64,000 bases of DNA from NCBI GenBank assembly GCA_036504995.1, contig DASXUG010000005.1:310001-374000 (forward strand), in the 5' to 3' direction. This document shows positions 62,964 through 64,000 of the stretch, in pieces (position 1 is the stretch's first letter; each line of letters begins with the position of its first letter). A program made the translations under genes and the position numbers. Source of the DNA: DASXUG01 sp036504995. Its GTDB lineage: Bacteria > Pseudomonadota > Gammaproteobacteria > Burkholderiales > Methylophilaceae. The notes beneath the pieces are model-generated. The model saw only the letters and a program-made list of their open reading frames with translations. It ran no database searches and had not been told where the DNA came from.

Positions 62964-63974
62964 TTAGGCCGAAAATGTAAAAGCATCTGCAAAAAACTCT
63001 TCCGCGGGTAATCCTTGGGCTTGAAAAGTTTGGCTTGCAATGTCTATCATCGGTGGGGCTCCGCAACAATAGGCTTGGTAGGCGCTTAGGTCGCTAAAAT
63101 CATCCAATACCGCTTGGTGAACTAGGCCCGTGCGACCAGCCCATGCATCCTGTGCCAGCGGTGAGGAAAGTACAGGGATGTAATGTAGGTTTGCGTGTTG
63201 CTTTGCCCATGCTTCTGGCAAGGCTGGCATGTACAAGTCTTTTAGAGTCTTGGCGCCCCAGTAAAGATGAATTTCACGCTTGCTCTCAGCATGTAACATA
63301 TGCTCCACAATGGCTTTGATAGGGGCAAATCCTGTGCCCCCTGCTAATAGAATCAATGGTTTTTCGGTCTCTTCACGCAAATAAAAACTACCGAAAGGTC
63401 CTTCAATTCTCATAATGGCTTTTTCTTTTAGCTCATTAAAGACGTAGCTTGTGAAAAGGCCGTTGGAAACTAATCGTAAGTGAAGCTGAATAAACTCATC
63501 ATCATGTGGTGCGTTTGCAATTGAAAAAGCTCTACGCTTGCCATCTTTTAAAATAAACTCAATATATTGTCCCGCCAGAAACTGCAATCTTTCATTGCTA
63601 GGCAATTTCAAGCTCAACTCCATAACGTCATCTGCCAAGCGGTTTAATGACTGCACTCTAACCGGCAATATACGTGGCTTAACGCCATTGCTAGTGCTCA
63701 CTCCTTTGCACTCTATCACTAAATCTGATAGAGGTTTGGCGCAGCAAAATAAAGCATAGCCCGATGCACAGTCCGCCTCACTTAACGCTGATGCTTGATG
63801 TTGCGCATGCTCAACTTTGCCTTCTAACACCTTACCCTTGCATGCACCACAGGCACCGTTTCTGCAGCCATAGGGCAAGCTTATACCTGCGTTTATTGCG
63901 GATGTTAAAACGGTATCTTCAGCGTTAGATTGAAATGTGTGTCCACTTGGTTGAACTGATATTTGAAATTGCAT
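62964..63974 (-). CDS. NAD(P)H-dependent flavin reductase with N-terminal plant-type 2Fe-2S ferredoxin domain
   Basis: 336 residues. Residues 1-90 are a ferredoxin with cluster motif C-x4-C-x2-C in GCRNGACGACKGKVLEG and the fourth Cys near LFCCAKP; then an FAD domain with KRRAFSIAN and an NAD(P) domain with LLAGGTGFAPIKAIVEHML and YCCGAPPMI. It resembles CDP-6-deoxy-glucoseen reductase (AscD) and oxygenase electron-transfer subunits. The acceptor is unknown. Convergent with hemY. Confidence 0.92.
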   Translation of the reverse strand: MQFQISVQPSGHTFQSNAEDTVLTSAINAGISLPYGCRNGACGACKGKVLEGKVEHAQHQASALSEADCASGYALFCCAKPLSDLVIECKGVSTSNGVKPRILPVRVQSLNRLADDVMELSLKLPSNERLQFLAGQYIEFILKDGKRRAFSIANAPHDDEFIQLHLRLVSNGLFTSYVFNELKEKAIMRIEGPFGSFYLREETEKPLILLAGGTGFAPIKAIVEHMLHAESKREIHLYWGAKTLKDLYMPALPEAWAKQHANLHYIPVLSSPLAQDAWAGRTGLVHQAVLDDFSDLSAYQAYCCGAPPMIDIASQTFQAQGLPAEEFFADAFTFSA

Positions 63975-64000
63975 ATTGCCCTACTTGTAAAAATTAATCG

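Overview
The window looks like the replication-origin region of a betaproteobacterial chromosome, most likely a Methylophilaceae (Methylotenera-like) methylotroph. The evidence is the gene order dnaA-dnaN-gyrB running left and rpmH-rnpA-yidD-yidC-mnmE ... mnmG-rsmG-parA-parB-atpIBEFHAGDC-glmU-glmS running right, several genes of betaproteobacterial type, and a free-standing pqqA gene, typical of bacteria that use PQQ-dependent methanol dehydrogenases. The genus is inference; the gene order and families are seen directly.

Layout. 1-5423 is the most accessory-like stretch: a large phosphoesterase cut by the left edge, a lipoprotein plus small helical protein, a small winged-helix protein, an orphan 23-codon pqqA, and a protein with a C-terminal J-domain-like HPD motif. 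5424-10474 holds two divergent GGDEF-EAL (cyclic di-GMP) proteins. 10511-16053 carries gyrB, dnaN, dnaA and the probable oriC, from which genes diverge. 16054-24831 holds ribosome, membrane-insertion and tRNA-modification genes, four parS sites and parAB. 24954-35377 is the complete F1Fo ATP synthase operon followed by glmU-glmS. 35480-42203 has an RluF-like pseudouridine synthase, a YidB-like protein, uppP, a large AsmA-family protein, mutY and a small unknown ORF. 42215-47894 has yicC divergent from a Ser/Thr kinase, PP2C phosphatase, rph, rdgB, a small coupled ORF and hemW. 48088-55265 holds cheV (with a flagellar-sigma promoter candidate), the protease prc, an unusual adhesin-like/carbonic anhydrase fusion, HU, rubredoxin and catalase. 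55557-62932 is argH, divergent from algZ-algR-hemC-hemD-hemX-hemY, an order also known in Pseudomonas. The right end carries a plant-type ferredoxin/flavin reductase.

Most of the window is conserved housekeeping DNA. The points worth a second look are: the orphan pqqA with a duplicated 10-bp element in its upstream region; the carbonic-anhydrase-like fusion in which one of the three zinc-binding histidines is Gln; a perfect parS site embedded in mnmE codons; the uncharacterised lipoprotein/small protein pair; the HPD protein; the extra HE-motif N-terminal domain of the phosphoesterase; and a 24-codon ORF before catalase. I found no clear CRISPR array, insertion sequence, prophage, tRNA or rRNA gene, and no convincing wholly new multi-gene system.
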